From assembly GCA_024291935.2 (NCBI GenBank), contig CM044311.1, forward strand, positions 26,974,001 through 27,038,000: 64,000 nt of DNA, given 5' to 3'. Position numbers and translations under genes: made by a program. The notes under the pieces are model-generated. The model had not been told where the DNA came from. It searched no databases and was given only the letters and a program-made list of their open reading frames with translations. This document shows positions 1 through 11,165 of the stretch, one piece after another (position 1 is the stretch's first letter; every line of letters starts with the position of its first letter). This stretch comes from Okapia johnstoni (Eukaryota > Chordata > Mammalia > Artiodactyla > Giraffidae).

Positions 1-197
1 AAAACATGTTACAAGGAGAACATTGATTTTTCTTAATGTGACTTATTGATGAAGGTGTTCTTATTTTCATTCCTGCGAATATATTAGTTTCTTATTTTAA
101 GGACAAGATAACAAAAACTTTTATACTCCAATGGGTTATTGATGTTAAAAATACAAACTATTATTGTCATGAAATTCTATGTTGGAAATATGTTAGT
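1..197. other. AT-rich unique sequence
   Basis: Nothing recognisable is seen here. It is the left flank of the first BovB insertion. Confidence 0.5.
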
Positions 198-2930
198 AAG
201 TTAAACTTAGTTCAGTTCAGTTCAGTCACTCAGTCATGTCTGACTCTAGGCGACCCCACGGACTGCAACATGCCAGGCTCCCCTGTCCGTCACTTACTCC
301 TGAAGTTTACTCAAATTCATGTCCATTGAGTCAGTGATGCCATCCAACCATCTCATCCTCTGTCATCCACTTCTCCTGCCTTCAATCTTTCCCAGCATCA
401 GGGTCTTTTCAAATTAGTCAGTTCTTCACATCAGGTGGGCAAAGTATTGGAGTTTCAGCTTCAATATCAGTCCTTTCCAATGAATATTCAGGACTGATTT
501 CCTCTAGCATGGACTGGTTGGATCTCCTTGCAGTCCAAGAGACTCTTAAGAGTCTTCTCCAACACCACAGTTCAAAAGCATCAATTCTTTGGTGCTCAGC
601 TTTCTTTATAGTCCAACTCTCACATCCATGCATGACCACTGGAAAAACCATAGCCTTGACTAGACGGACCTTTGTTGGCAAAGTAATGTCTCTACTTTTT
701 AATATGCTGTCTAGGTTGATCATAACTTTTCCTCCAAGGAGCAAGCATCTTTTAAATTCATGGCTGCAGTCACCATCTGTAGCGATTTTGGAGCCCCCCC
801 AAATAAAGTCTCTCACTGTTTCCATTGTTTCCCCGTTTGCCATGAAATGACAGGACCAGATGCCATGATCTTAATTTTCTGAATGTTGATTTTTAAGCCA
901 ACTTTTTCACTCTCTTCTTTCACTTTCATCAACAGGCTCTTTAGTTATTCTTCGCTTTCTGCCATAATTGTGGTGTCATTTGCAGATCTGAGGTTACTGA
1001 TGTTTCTCCAGGCAATCTTGATTCCAGCTTGTGCTTCATCCAATACAACATTTCTCAAGATGTACTGTGCATGTAAGTTAAATAAGCATGGTGACAATAT
1101 TTACCAAATTTGCTGGCAAATTGAGTGCATCACTTTCACAGCATCATCTTTTAGGATTTGAAATAGCTCAAATGGAATTCCATCACCTCCACTAGCTTTA
1201 TTTGTAGTGATATTTGACTTCGCATTCATAAGGACCACTTGACTTCACACTCCAGGATGTCTGGCTCTAGGTGAGTGATCACACCATTGTGGTTATCTGG
1301 ATCATGAAGATCTTTTTTGTATAGTACTTCTGTGTATTCTTGCCACCTCTTCTTAAGATCTTCTGCTTCTTTTAAGTCAATAACATTGTTGTCCTTTATT
1401 GTACCCATCTTTGCATGAAATTTTCCCTTGGTATCTCTGATTTTCTTGAAGACGTCTCTAGTCTTTCCCATTCTATTGTTTTCCTCCATATCTTTGCATT
1501 GATTGCTGAGGAAGGTTTTCTTATCTCTCCTTGCTATTCTTTGGAACTCTGTATTCAGATTGGTATATCTTTCCTTTTCCACCTTTGCCTTTAGCTTCTC
1601 TTCTTTTCTCAGCTATTTGTAAGGTGTCCTCAGACAGCTATTAGGCCTTTTTGCATTTCTTTTTCTTGGAGATGGTCTTGATCCCTGCCTCCTATACAAT
1701 GTCACGAACCTCCATCCATAGTTCTTCAGGCACTCTATCAGATTGAATCCCTTGAATCTATTTGTCACTTCCACTGTATAATCATAAGGGATTTGGCTTA
1801 GGTCGTACCTGAATGGTCTAGTGATTTTCCCTGCTTTCTTCAATTTAAGTCTGAATTTGGCAATAAGGAGTTCCTGATCTGAGCCACAGTCAGCTGCCAG
1901 TCTTGGTTTTGCTGACTGTATAGAGCTTTTCCCTCTTTGGTTACAAAGAATATAATCAGTCTGATTTTGGTATTGAGCATCTGGTGATGTCCATGTGTAG
2001 AGTCTTCTCTTGTGTTGTTGGAAGAGTCTTCTCTTGTGTTGCTTGCTATGACCAGTGTGTTCTCTTGGCAAAGCTCTATTAGCCTTTGCCCTGCTGCATT
2101 CTGTACTCCAAGGCCAAATTTGCCTGTTAACCAGGTATCTCTTGACTTTCTACTTTTGCATTCCAGTCCCCTATATTGAAAAGGACATCTTTTTTGGGTG
2201 TTAGTTCTAAAAGATCTCGTAGGTTTTCATAAAACCATTCAACTTCAGTTTCTTCAGCATTCCTGGTCGGGGCATAGACTAGGATTACTGTGATATTGAA
2301 TGGTTTGCCTTGGACACGAACAGAGATCATTCTGTCGCTTTTGAGATTGCATCCAAGTACTGCATTTCGGAATCTTTTGTTAACTATGATGGCTACTCCA
2401 TTTCTTCTAAGGGATTCTTGCCAACAGTAGTAGATATAATGGTCATCTGAGTTAAATTCACCCATTCCAGTTCATTTTAGTTCCTGATTCCTAAAATGTC
2501 GATATTCACTCTTGCCATCTCCTGTTTGACCACTTCAAATTTGCCTTGATTCATGGACCTAACATTCCAGGTTCCTATGCAACATTGCTCTTTATAGCAT
2601 CAGACTTTACTTCCATCACCAGTCACATCCACAACTGGGTGTTGTTTTTGCTTTGGCTCCATCTCTTCATTCTTTCTGGAGTTAGTTTTCTACTGATCTC
2701 CAGTAGCATATTGGGCACCTACCGACCTGTGGAGTTCGTCTTTCAGTGTCCTATCTTTTTGCCTTTTAATAATGTTCATGGTGTTCTCAAGGCAAGAATA
2801 CTGAAGTGGTTTGTCATTCCTTTCTCCAGTGGACCGTGTTTTGACAGAACACTCCACCATGACCTGTCCACCTTGGGTGGCCCTACATGGCATGGCTCAT
2901 AGTTTCACTGAGTTAGACAAAGTTAAACTT
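198..2930 (-). mobile_element. BovB (RTE) LINE copy with 11-bp TSD, internally deleted
   Basis: The element body (209-2919) begins on the plus strand with the antisense of the BovB 3' tail, a TCAGT-rich tract, and runs to the 5' part of the element. Both flanks carry the same 11-mer, AAGTTAAACTT (198-208 and 2920-2930), a target-site duplication. Minus-strand frames at about 2465-2127 show endonuclease features (VYAPT, then GDWNAK), 2071-1613 and 1582-1226 cover the linker, and 843-418 covers the C-terminal region (YGCESW-like, WCWRRLLRV). Frames are separated by stops and frameshifts. At about 1096-1100 the sequence jumps from the C-terminal side of the RT straight to the linker; compared with the copy at 22459-25480, roughly 480 bp holding the RT core is missing. 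Inactive. Confidence 0.93.
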
Positions 2931-3819
2931 GAGGAGGGATTTATTTTTAGACACTAAATTAAAGATATATTCCATAAAGTTGGATACAAGCTTCTTGATA
3001 AAAGTAGAACTGAGCAATATTAAAATAAGCAAACACTTATTTTAATTACATATTTCATCAAGAAACTCATGAAAATACCAGTCTTGGATGGCATCATTTT
3101 TCAACAGTCCTTCAAATAAGCAAATTGTCCCAACTTCCCCTCACCTTGCCCTGTCCTCCTGTAACCCTCAAAGTCATACTCTTAAAACAATATATGAAAT
3201 TTAGAAATGGGGAAGGGGATTTTTAATGGGTTTCCTCTTTAAAGTTTTTTTAAAAATTCTTTTTTTGGGAAGTATTCCAAATTCTCTTGGTATTTTTTGA
3301 ACACATACAGGTCAGAGCTATATGTGGCTCTGTCTGATCAAGAAAATATTATACCCAAGAGAGAAGAGGGATGAAGTAGGAAAAGGAACAAGAGGTTAGA
3401 ATTTGGGTTAACAAAGGACCAACCAATCCAATATGTTCATGAGTAATGACAGATCTTCAAATTGTCTTAAATGATAGTATATTATTTTTGTTTTTGAAAC
3501 TAATTTCTGAAAAAAAAAACAAAACCGTTTTTAGCATGAACACTAATGATTGTTATAAAAGACAGAGGCTTTATCTGTTTATTTGTGACTTGGACATGCA
3601 CGGTCCAATACTTATATTTTAAAATGGCAATTATGATAATATGATGAAATGATGAAATTTTCTGACCACATAAATTAGAAAAAAATTATTGTCAAATTAA
3701 GTAACTAGGTTCTATATATTTGTATCTGGTTTGATAAAAGTTAACTGGTTTGCTTGAAAAATATCTTATTGAGGATAATAGAATATAGTAAAATCTGAGT
3801 AATAACGAATCTTAACAAG
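2931..3819. other. Unassigned AT-rich sequence
   Basis: No gene or confidently named repeat. An A-run lies near 3510-3520. Confidence 0.4.
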
Positions 3820-4333
3820 AATAGCTATGGCAAACCCAGAGAGTGTATTAAAAAGCAGAGACATCACTTTGCTGACAAAGGTTTATTTAGTCAAAGCTGT
3901 GGTTTTTCCGTTAGTCATGTTTGGATGTGAAAGTTGGACTATAAAGAAGGCTGGGTGCCAAAGAATTGATGCTTTGAACTGTGATGCTGGAGAAGACTCT
4001 TGAGAGTCCCTTGGATGCAAGGGGATCAAATTGGTAAATCCTAAAGAAAATCAGCCTGAATATTCATTGGAAGGACTGATGCTGAAGCTCCAGTATTTTG
4101 GCCACCTGATGTGAAGAGCTGACTCACTGGAAAAGACCTTGAGGCTGGGAAAGATTGAGGGCAGGAGGAGAAGGAGGGGACAGAGGATGAGACTGAGGTG
4201 GTTGGATGGCTCAATGGACATGAGTTTTAGCAAACTCAGGGAGACAGTGAAGGACAGGAAAGCCTAGTGTTCTGCAGTGCATGGGACTGCAAACAGTCCA
4301 ACATGATTTAGCAACTGAAAAACACAACAACAA
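3820..4333 (+). mobile_element. BovB 3'-end fragment
   Basis: Sense BovB C-terminal coding region and 3' UTR. It begins near the sequence for an 'ITLPTKV' stretch and ends in a GACTGAGCAACT-like tail followed by an AACAACAA tract. Several indels break the frame relative to the other copies. No clear TSD was found. Confidence 0.88.
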
Positions 4334-7326
4334 TAAACCTTGGGACTATGGAATTGATTCATCTTTATGGCATTCAATCTCATAGTCTTTTAATAATATT
4401 GATCCCACAGAGATGTCACTAAGGTGCCCAGGAATAATTAAAAGTCAAAAATTAACTTGACTAAAATATCGTCTTAGAATATCTTTTATATAGCATCTAT
4501 CTAAAGCCTATTTAATTCTCAAAGAAAAAAAAGCCTTCCTAGACTATGTTTCTTTCTGCAGCCATTTAATCTTTCTCTAACTTTGTTTTACAGTGTAGAA
4601 AATCAAATCCTTCTATTAGATTATGCTAATTCATGTGAAGGTTACATTAAACAAAATAGGAGTTAGGCAATATGTTATTAAGGTCAAATATTTAAGCTAT
4701 TTTTACTCCCATTTATTTTTATGCCATTGGCATTCTTTCTGATGAGCTAATGTAGGAAAATATTGCTGTGACTGAGTGAGTTAGATCACTGAAAACTTCA
4801 CACTTTGCAAAGGTTGTTCTTTAAGTGAATTGGGTGTTATAAAACTAAAAAACAAACAAATCTGATAGGAGAAAGTGGGATTCTGGGTGCTCATATGTGA
4901 ATAGGATGAGTTTAACCACTTCTGAGTTGAAACATAAAGTGGATTGTTTAAAAATAAGATTTGAAGAAGAGGAACACATTTCAAGATCTGGGCACTCTTC
5001 CTTTTATTTTGGAAACATTATTCCTAGAACTTAGATTTTTTTTTTAATATAAGGCATCTTTCATAAGAAGTCATTCCACATCAATATCCAAAGACATTAA
5101 GATTCTGGAGACTTTTGTCACATCAGTCTTGCATTTATAATTTCATGTACTCTACTGGCTCACCATGGTTTGTGCTATATTCACTTCTTGCCGTAGATAT
5201 ACCACTGGACTATTTTATTCACATCAATTAACTGCCTTCCAACTCTCTATACTGATTATAACTATCTCCAGTTTACCTCTAGTCTAAGTTTCTTGATTCA
5301 ACAGTCAAATTGCATAATTAGCTGAATGTACCTTAAAGAAACCAACCTCTCAACATGTTCAAGATTGAACTCATTGTCTCATTAGCACACATGCACAACG
5401 GCACTTTTATCTACCCAACCTTTCTTGCAAACTTTGACAGTCATCCAAGATTTTCAGCTTGCGTTAACCTCCCTCATATGAGTGGTGAAGTCTCATCAAT
5501 TTGATATTAAAACAGCTCTTAAATAACCTGTGCAGTTATTTTCTTATTATTCTTCTATACATTGATCACTCTACTGACTTTTCTTGCTTGATCAATTTAT
5601 TTAGCTTTCACAGTTGTGAAAACTTCCGGAGATCACTCTAAAAAGTAGGTCTGGTCAACTCATGCCCATTCTTATATTTATTCCTTTATTCTTTATCATC
5701 TTTAGAATTTAATTCAAAATCATTAACATGTCCAATTTGGCACATGCCTACTTCTCCCGCTCCTCCCCCACTTACCCTCAGCATTCTCAACATCACATTC
5801 TTCATTTTTCAAGTGTGGTTTTCCTGCCATCAATATTTGTTTAAGGTAGCTGGAACTCCCTGATCCATCTTGCCAGGCTGCCTAAGAAGACTGGGAATCC
5901 ATAACAGAGGATTTTAGGACAGATTATGGCTGAAAAGCTGTTGTCTGTGCTCCTGCATCTGTGTGCACCCATCTGAGGACAGACAATCTAATTTATACCT
6001 GTGAGTCTGCCAACCCTAATACAGTGCTAGTATAGAGCATGTGCTCAATAATCATTGATAAAATCCACAAATGAACAAACGCTTGAATGGATGGAAAATA
6101 AGTGATGTGGGGCTTTATGAACTGGGACTGTGAAGCTGTGAAATATTTCTAAGTTTTAAAACACTCAACTTCGATTTGTGTATTTTGTATTGTATATATT
6201 TAAAGTAGTTAAAATTGATTACTAAAAGCTTAACACACATTCTCACAGACAGTGTTCAGGGGAAAAAGGAGTGGCATTACATAAATTTTGTCTACCTCTT
6301 TCATAAAAGATAATCCAAAAAGGTAATTTGAGAGAATCATAATTTATTCATGCATGACATTACCATTCTGGCTTTTCCATTAACTGGTTGAAAAAATTAC
6401 TGAGTAGGTATTATGAGTGAAATATTAGGGATATAATGACGTCTGTGTTTTTAATGTCTCCATTTAGTTGAAGTTCTTAGGGTTTGGACTGCTGTATGGA
6501 AAAGTTGAATTTGTGGTTGAGAGACTAAAGAGTAAGCATTCTTTTCCTGTTGACTAATCCATTTTGAGTTTCCCTGCAGGTGCATGAATTAACTGGAGAC
6601 CTAACCTTTACAACACAGATTCAAACATATGCAGAGTTCAAGAATCTATTAGGTCTTTGGACATCTTAAATTGGGATAGGTAAAAGGTCATGATTGATAG
6701 GACTGAGTTACTGGGGTTGGTTATACAAAAAAAAAGTGTAAGAGGTAACTGAACTGTCACATGAGGACAACGAGGTGACTAGGGGTCATCTCTTTCCCCT
6801 TTGTTCAATATATTACTCTCTAGATACAGAGGCTAATAAAATGTTAATTCTCTGAACACTAAAGTATATTTTAGTATTTCTTTTTTCAGGAGTTAACAAA
6901 AAAGGAAGTGAATTTTTCTTCCTAATAATAGTAGGACCTGGAATTATACCCACAAGAAGGGCAAAGCAGAGAACTAAGGCAATTATAAGGGTCAATTAAG
7001 CACAAAGGTTGTTTCTGCTTCAGTAATCCAGGTAATTAAACTGAAACAGGTTCAGGCATGTAATTGGCACAGTTCTCTTGGCTTTGGTAGCAGAGACACA
7101 TGATGTTTTCACATATCAGGAACCAGGTTCAAGTTAGAGCATTTACTCTATAATACGTTTTGAAATATAGAATGAAGCACTAGAGTTTCTAATGATATGT
7201 TCAAGCAATAAGTTAATTTGACAGCCATAAATTAATGAGAAAATAAACTTTTACATGATCCTGTGCAGACAGAATTGACACATTAAACCCTTGCTATATA
7301 TGCATATCTGTAAAATTACATAACAT
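4334..7326. other. Unassigned sequence, possibly with old L2 pieces
   Basis: No open frame of gene quality. About 5080-6080 has the pyrimidine-rich texture and the 'tagtatagagcatgtgctcaataa'-like end typical of a degraded L2 3' region. This is a weak visual match, not an alignment. The rest is AT-rich with nothing recognised. Confidence 0.3.
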
Positions 7327-7561
7327 ATATGTTCATATATGTGTTCAGTTCAGTTCAGTCGCTCAGTCGTGTCCGACTCTTTGTGACCCCATGAACTGCA
7401 GCAAGCCAGGCCTCCCTGTCCATCACCACCTCCTGGAGTTTACCCAAACCCATGTCCATCGAGTCAGTGATGCCATCCAACTATCTCATCCTCTGTCGTC
7501 CCCTTCTCCTCCTGCCCCCAATCCTTCCCAGCATTAGGGTCTTTTCCAATGAGTCAACTCT

Positions 7562-8556
7562 TCACATCAGGTGGCCAAAGTATTGGAGTTTCAGCTTCAA
7601 CATCAGACCTTCCAATGAACACCCAGGACTGATCTCCTTTAGGATGGATTGATTGGATCTCCTTGCAGTGCAAGGGACTCTCAAGAGTCTTCTCCAACAC
7701 CACAGTTCAAACGCATCAATTCTGTGGTGCTCAGCTTTCTTCACCGCCCAACTCTCACATCCATACATGACCACTGGAAAAACCATAGCCTTGACTAGAC
7801 GGACCTCTGTTGGCAAAGTAATGTCTCTGTTTTTAAATATGCTAGCTAGGTTGGTCATAACCTTCCTTCCCAGGAGTAAGCGTCTTTTAATTTCATAGCT
7901 GCAATCACCATCAGCAGTGATTTTGGAGCCCCCAAAAATAAAGTCTGACACTGTTTCCACTGTTACCCCATCTATTTCCCATGAAGTGATGGGACCAGAT
8001 GCCATGATCTTAGTTTTCTGAATGTTGAGCTTTAAGCCAACTGGTTCACTCTCTTCTTTCACTTTCATCAAGAGGCTCTTTAGTTCTTCTTTGCTTTCTG
8101 CCGTAAGGTTGGTGTCATCTGCATAAATGAAGTTATTGATATTTCTCCCGGCAATCTTGATTCCAGCTTCTGATTCTTCCAGCCTAGCATTTCTCATGAT
8201 GTACTCTGCATATAAGTTAAATAAGCAGGGTGACAATATAGAGCCTTGATGTACTCCTTTTTCTTCTGGAACCAGTCTGTTGTTCCATGTCCAGTTCTAA
8301 CTGTTGCTTCCTGACCTGCATACAGGTTTCTCAAGAGACAGGTCAGATGGTCTGGTGTTCCCATCTCTTTAAGAATTTTCCACAGTTTATTGTGATCCAC
8401 ACAGTCGAAGGCTTTGTTATAGTCAATAAAGCAGAAATATATGTTTTTCTGAAACTCTCTTGCTTTTTTGATGATCCAGCGAATGTTGGCAATTTGATCT
8501 CTGGTTCCTCTGCCTTTTCTAAAACCAGCTTGAACATCTGGAAGTTCACGGTTCAC
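7562..8556 (-). pseudogene. BovB reverse transcriptase fragment, frameshifted
   Basis: This is the best-preserved RT core in the window. The first frame (8556-8194, about 120 residues) holds the first catalytic-aspartate motif as FCFIDY and the downstream AFDCVDH. The second (8236-7562, 224 residues) starts MSPCLFNLYAEY and holds the FIYADD box at about residues 37-42, followed by the LNIQKTK and WCWRRLLRV regions. RTE-type RT copies its own RNA at the nicked target. The two frames overlap, so at least one frameshift breaks the protein; the N-terminal half and the endonuclease are absent. It cannot be functional as it stands. Confidence 0.88.
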
Positions 8557-8560
8557 GTAT

Positions 8561-8749
8561 GCTAAGCCACTTCAGTCATGTCCAAATCTTTGTGACCCTA
8601 TGGACTATAGCCCACTAGGCTCCTCTGCCCATGGATTTCTCCAGGCAAGAATACTGGAGTGGGTTGCCATGCCCTCCTCCAGGGGTCTTCCTGACCCAAG
8701 GATCGAACCTGCATCTTTTATGTCTCCTACAGTGCCCCCTGGGAAGCCC
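8561..8749 (-). mobile_element. Bov-tA/Bov-A type SINE (antisense)
   Basis: Antisense SINE body ('ccatggatttctccaggcaagaatactggagtggg'-type) ending in the antisense tRNA-like head ('gggaagccc'). It abuts the RT fragment with no unique sequence between. At the junction the SINE tail (CTTAGCA) and the BovB sequence (GCATACGTG) share a few bases. Confidence 0.9.
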
Positions 8750-8759
8750 ATATGTTCAT

Positions 8760-9580
8760 CTATATATACACATATAAAAATATATACATACATTTCTTCG
8801 TTTTGATCTCTCTTTCTCAACAGGCATCTCAATTTAATGGCTAAAACTGGATTCCTTTTGGTGTCTCTCCCTGTTTTACAAATACTTATCTGTCCTCCCA
8901 TATTCCTTGGCTCAATTTAGGATATCTTCATTCATGTAGGGACTAAAGTCATAAATATAGAAAGTGTTCAAGCTTTCACCCTTTTCTTTCACACTGTGAT
9001 TTACCCCTCCTTCTCCACACTACCCACAACGTAAGTGAAACATTCCACTGATTGTACTTCTCAAGCAACTCACAAATCTGTGTGCTTGCCCCTCCCCCAT
9101 TCTCTATCCCTTCTTCATAGCCATATGTTAGATCTTCACCTTTACTTGTCAAGACCAGTGAGCTAGCCTCCTAACTGCTAGGCCACTGTATCTGTCTTGT
9201 CTCTCCCACACTTAGTCATCTATAATCAAACTACAATGCAAATATCCCATGTCACTCTCATTACCCATAGATACCTAGTATCTATGGGGCCTTAGTACTG
9301 CAGAGAAATTTCTCCATTACCTGACTTCTACTTATGTCTCCATTTTCAACTCATGTGTCTCTGTCACACAATTTTTACTCTACCATGGAGGACTGATGAT
9401 GTCTCCCTCTTCTTGACTCACCACTGCTATGTTACACGTCCATGTCCTGCCTAGTTCCTCTTCCTAGAGTTGCCTTTACCTCTAGTATGTCAGTTCATTC
9501 TAATTAAGTAAATTGTTCATTCATTCAACAATGATTTATTAAGCACCATGTATCAATAACCTCTGATATGCAGTTTGAAA
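8760..9580 (+). repeat. Probable degraded L2 3' region
   Basis: Pyrimidine-rich sequence with the look of the L2 3' half, ending around 9500-9580 with a 'cattcattcaacaatgatttattaagcacc' motif. This is visual recognition only; family and strand are tentative. No gene is seen. Confidence 0.35.
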
Positions 9581-9582
9581 GA

Positions 9583-9758
9583 AAACGGAGAAGAAGGCAA
9601 CAGAGGACAAGATGGTTGGATGTCATCACCAACTCAATGGACATGTGTTTGAGCAAACTCCAGGAGATGGTGAAAGACAGGGCAGCCTGGTGTGCTACAG
9701 TTCATGGGATCACAAAGAGTCAGACATGACTGAGTGACTAAACAACTACAACAACAAT
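9583..9758 (+). mobile_element. BovB 3'-tail fragment
   Basis: It begins in the 'ggagaagaaggcaacagagga' part of the BovB 3' UTR and ends GACTGAGTGACTAAACAACTACAACAAC. About 175 bp, 5'-truncated. Confidence 0.85.
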
Positions 9759-10232
9759 GTACCAGCTCCTAGACTGAGTACTGATTATCAAATTGCGCTT
9801 CTTCCCCATCCCATTTATTTCAGTTTGGTTTAGTTTTCTTCAAGACCTTCTATGGGCATAATCACCCCTCCTTTGGACGTGCAAACTCCCCAGTGAAAGT
9901 CCCAACAACTACACTGAAGTTGCATTTACTTATCTGTCTTACCCAAACCACTGAATTCATTCTAGGGAAAGTTCTTATGTCTTATTCTTCTTTGCATTCC
10001 CTGAGTTCAGTGTCTGCTCCATGACAGTTTTTTAGTAAATAGGTTTTGAACTGAACTAAATGCTACTACCCTTAAAGGCTACCAGAGTAAGTTAAACTTG
10101 ATAGAATAACATATCCTTCCTTCTAGGTTCTTCTTTCCCTATCAGCATTTCTTATGCTCATTCTATTCTTTCTCTCATTGTTTTCCCTCTTTTCTAACTA
10201 CATTTCTCCTCTTTTATTTAAATATTTGTAAA

Positions 10233-10425
10233 TGGTAAAGAATCTGCCTGCAATGCAGGAGACCCAGGTTCAATTCCTGGGTCAGGAAGATCCCCTGGAG
10301 AGGGGAATGGCAACCCACTCCAGTATTCCTGCCTGGAGAATTCCATGGACAGAGGAGCCTGGAGGGCTACAGTCCATGGAGTCACAAAGAGTCGAACATG
10401 ACTGAGTGACTAATACACAGCACAG
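10233..10425 (+). mobile_element. Bov-tA SINE
   Basis: Sense SINE. The tRNA-like head is nearly complete ('ggtaaagaatctgcctgcaatgcaggagacc', with a B-box-like GGTTCAATTCC), then the Bov-A body, ending at the GAGTGACTAATACACAG tail. The first bases of the head are missing. Confidence 0.9.
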
Positions 10426-10826
10426 TTATCACTGTTACCTACAAGGTAATAGCACTGTCCCAAACAGGAGCTTATTCGAATGTCAGCAGTGGGAATTCTA
10501 AGTTTCTGGTGGTCAAAGGAAAGAATGTCTTCAAAAAGAAAGGGAGAACACAAGAATGTACTGTAAGGGCAATGCTACTAGGATCAATGTTTTGGAATTC
10601 AATGCAATCAAATATGGGAGGGGTTGCTCTTGGCTCCTTTTAGAATCATGAGGTCTTACTATCTCTTGAAGTTCCTGTCTTCTAATACCCATCCAACACA
10701 TACAAGCACACAGAGAAGTTCACACTTGCAACCATATAATGCAAATAGACACATGCTTCCTCTCATACTTTGTTACGCCTGAATTGCTCATTTCCCCTAA
10801 TTTATAAACTAGTAAGATCTCTACCT

Positions 10827-11165
10827 ATTTTACAACAAGGAGATCAAACCAGTTAACCCTAAAGGAATTCAAACCTGAATATTCATTGGAAGGATTATTG
10901 ATGAAGCTGAAGCTCCAGTATTTTGGCCATATAATGCGAAGAGTCAACCCACTGGAAAAGATCCTAATGCTTGAAAAAGAGGGCAGGAGGAGAAGCGGGT
11001 GAGAGAGGATGAGATGGTTGGATGGCATCACTGACTCAATGGACATGAGTCTGAGCAAACTCCAGAAAATCATGAAGGACAGGGAAGCTGTGCGAGTGCT
11101 GCAGTCCATGGGGTAGCAAAGAGTCAGACATGACTGAACAACTGAAGAAAACAACAAGATTTTAC
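10827..11165 (+). mobile_element. BovB 3'-end fragment with 7-bp TSD
   Basis: Sense BovB from the 'aaggagatcaaaccag' region to the 'gactgaacaactgaag' tail (10834-11158). ATTTTAC repeats at 10827-10833 and 11159-11165. Confidence 0.87.

Larger units (their letters stand above)
7327..8759 (-). mobile_element. SINE-BovB composite bounded by a possible 10-bp TSD
   Basis: On the plus strand, antisense BovB 3' tail and RT (7341-about 8560) is followed directly by an antisense Bov-tA/Bov-A SINE (about 8561-8749). ATATGTTCAT occurs at 7327-7336 and at 8750-8759, outside the pair, so the two may have arrived together. Read on the minus strand the order is SINE 5', BovB 3'. The BovB part has two overlapping-region frames: 8556-8194 (RT with FCFIDY and AFDCVDH) and 8236-7562 (FIYADD catalytic box, then the C-terminal domain); a frameshift separates them. 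Flanks are AT-rich, so chance similarity of the TSD is possible. Confidence 0.85.

Noticed and set aside
509..1161. Long plus-strand frames over the first BovB
   Set aside because: They are antisense to BovB coding sequence and recur wherever BovB lies antisense; no independent gene evidence.
10233..10290. tRNA-like sequence with an apparent B box (also at 60024-60100 and elsewhere)
   Set aside because: These are the tRNA-derived heads of Bov-tA SINEs, not functional tRNA genes: no complete cloverleaf and always followed by the SINE body.
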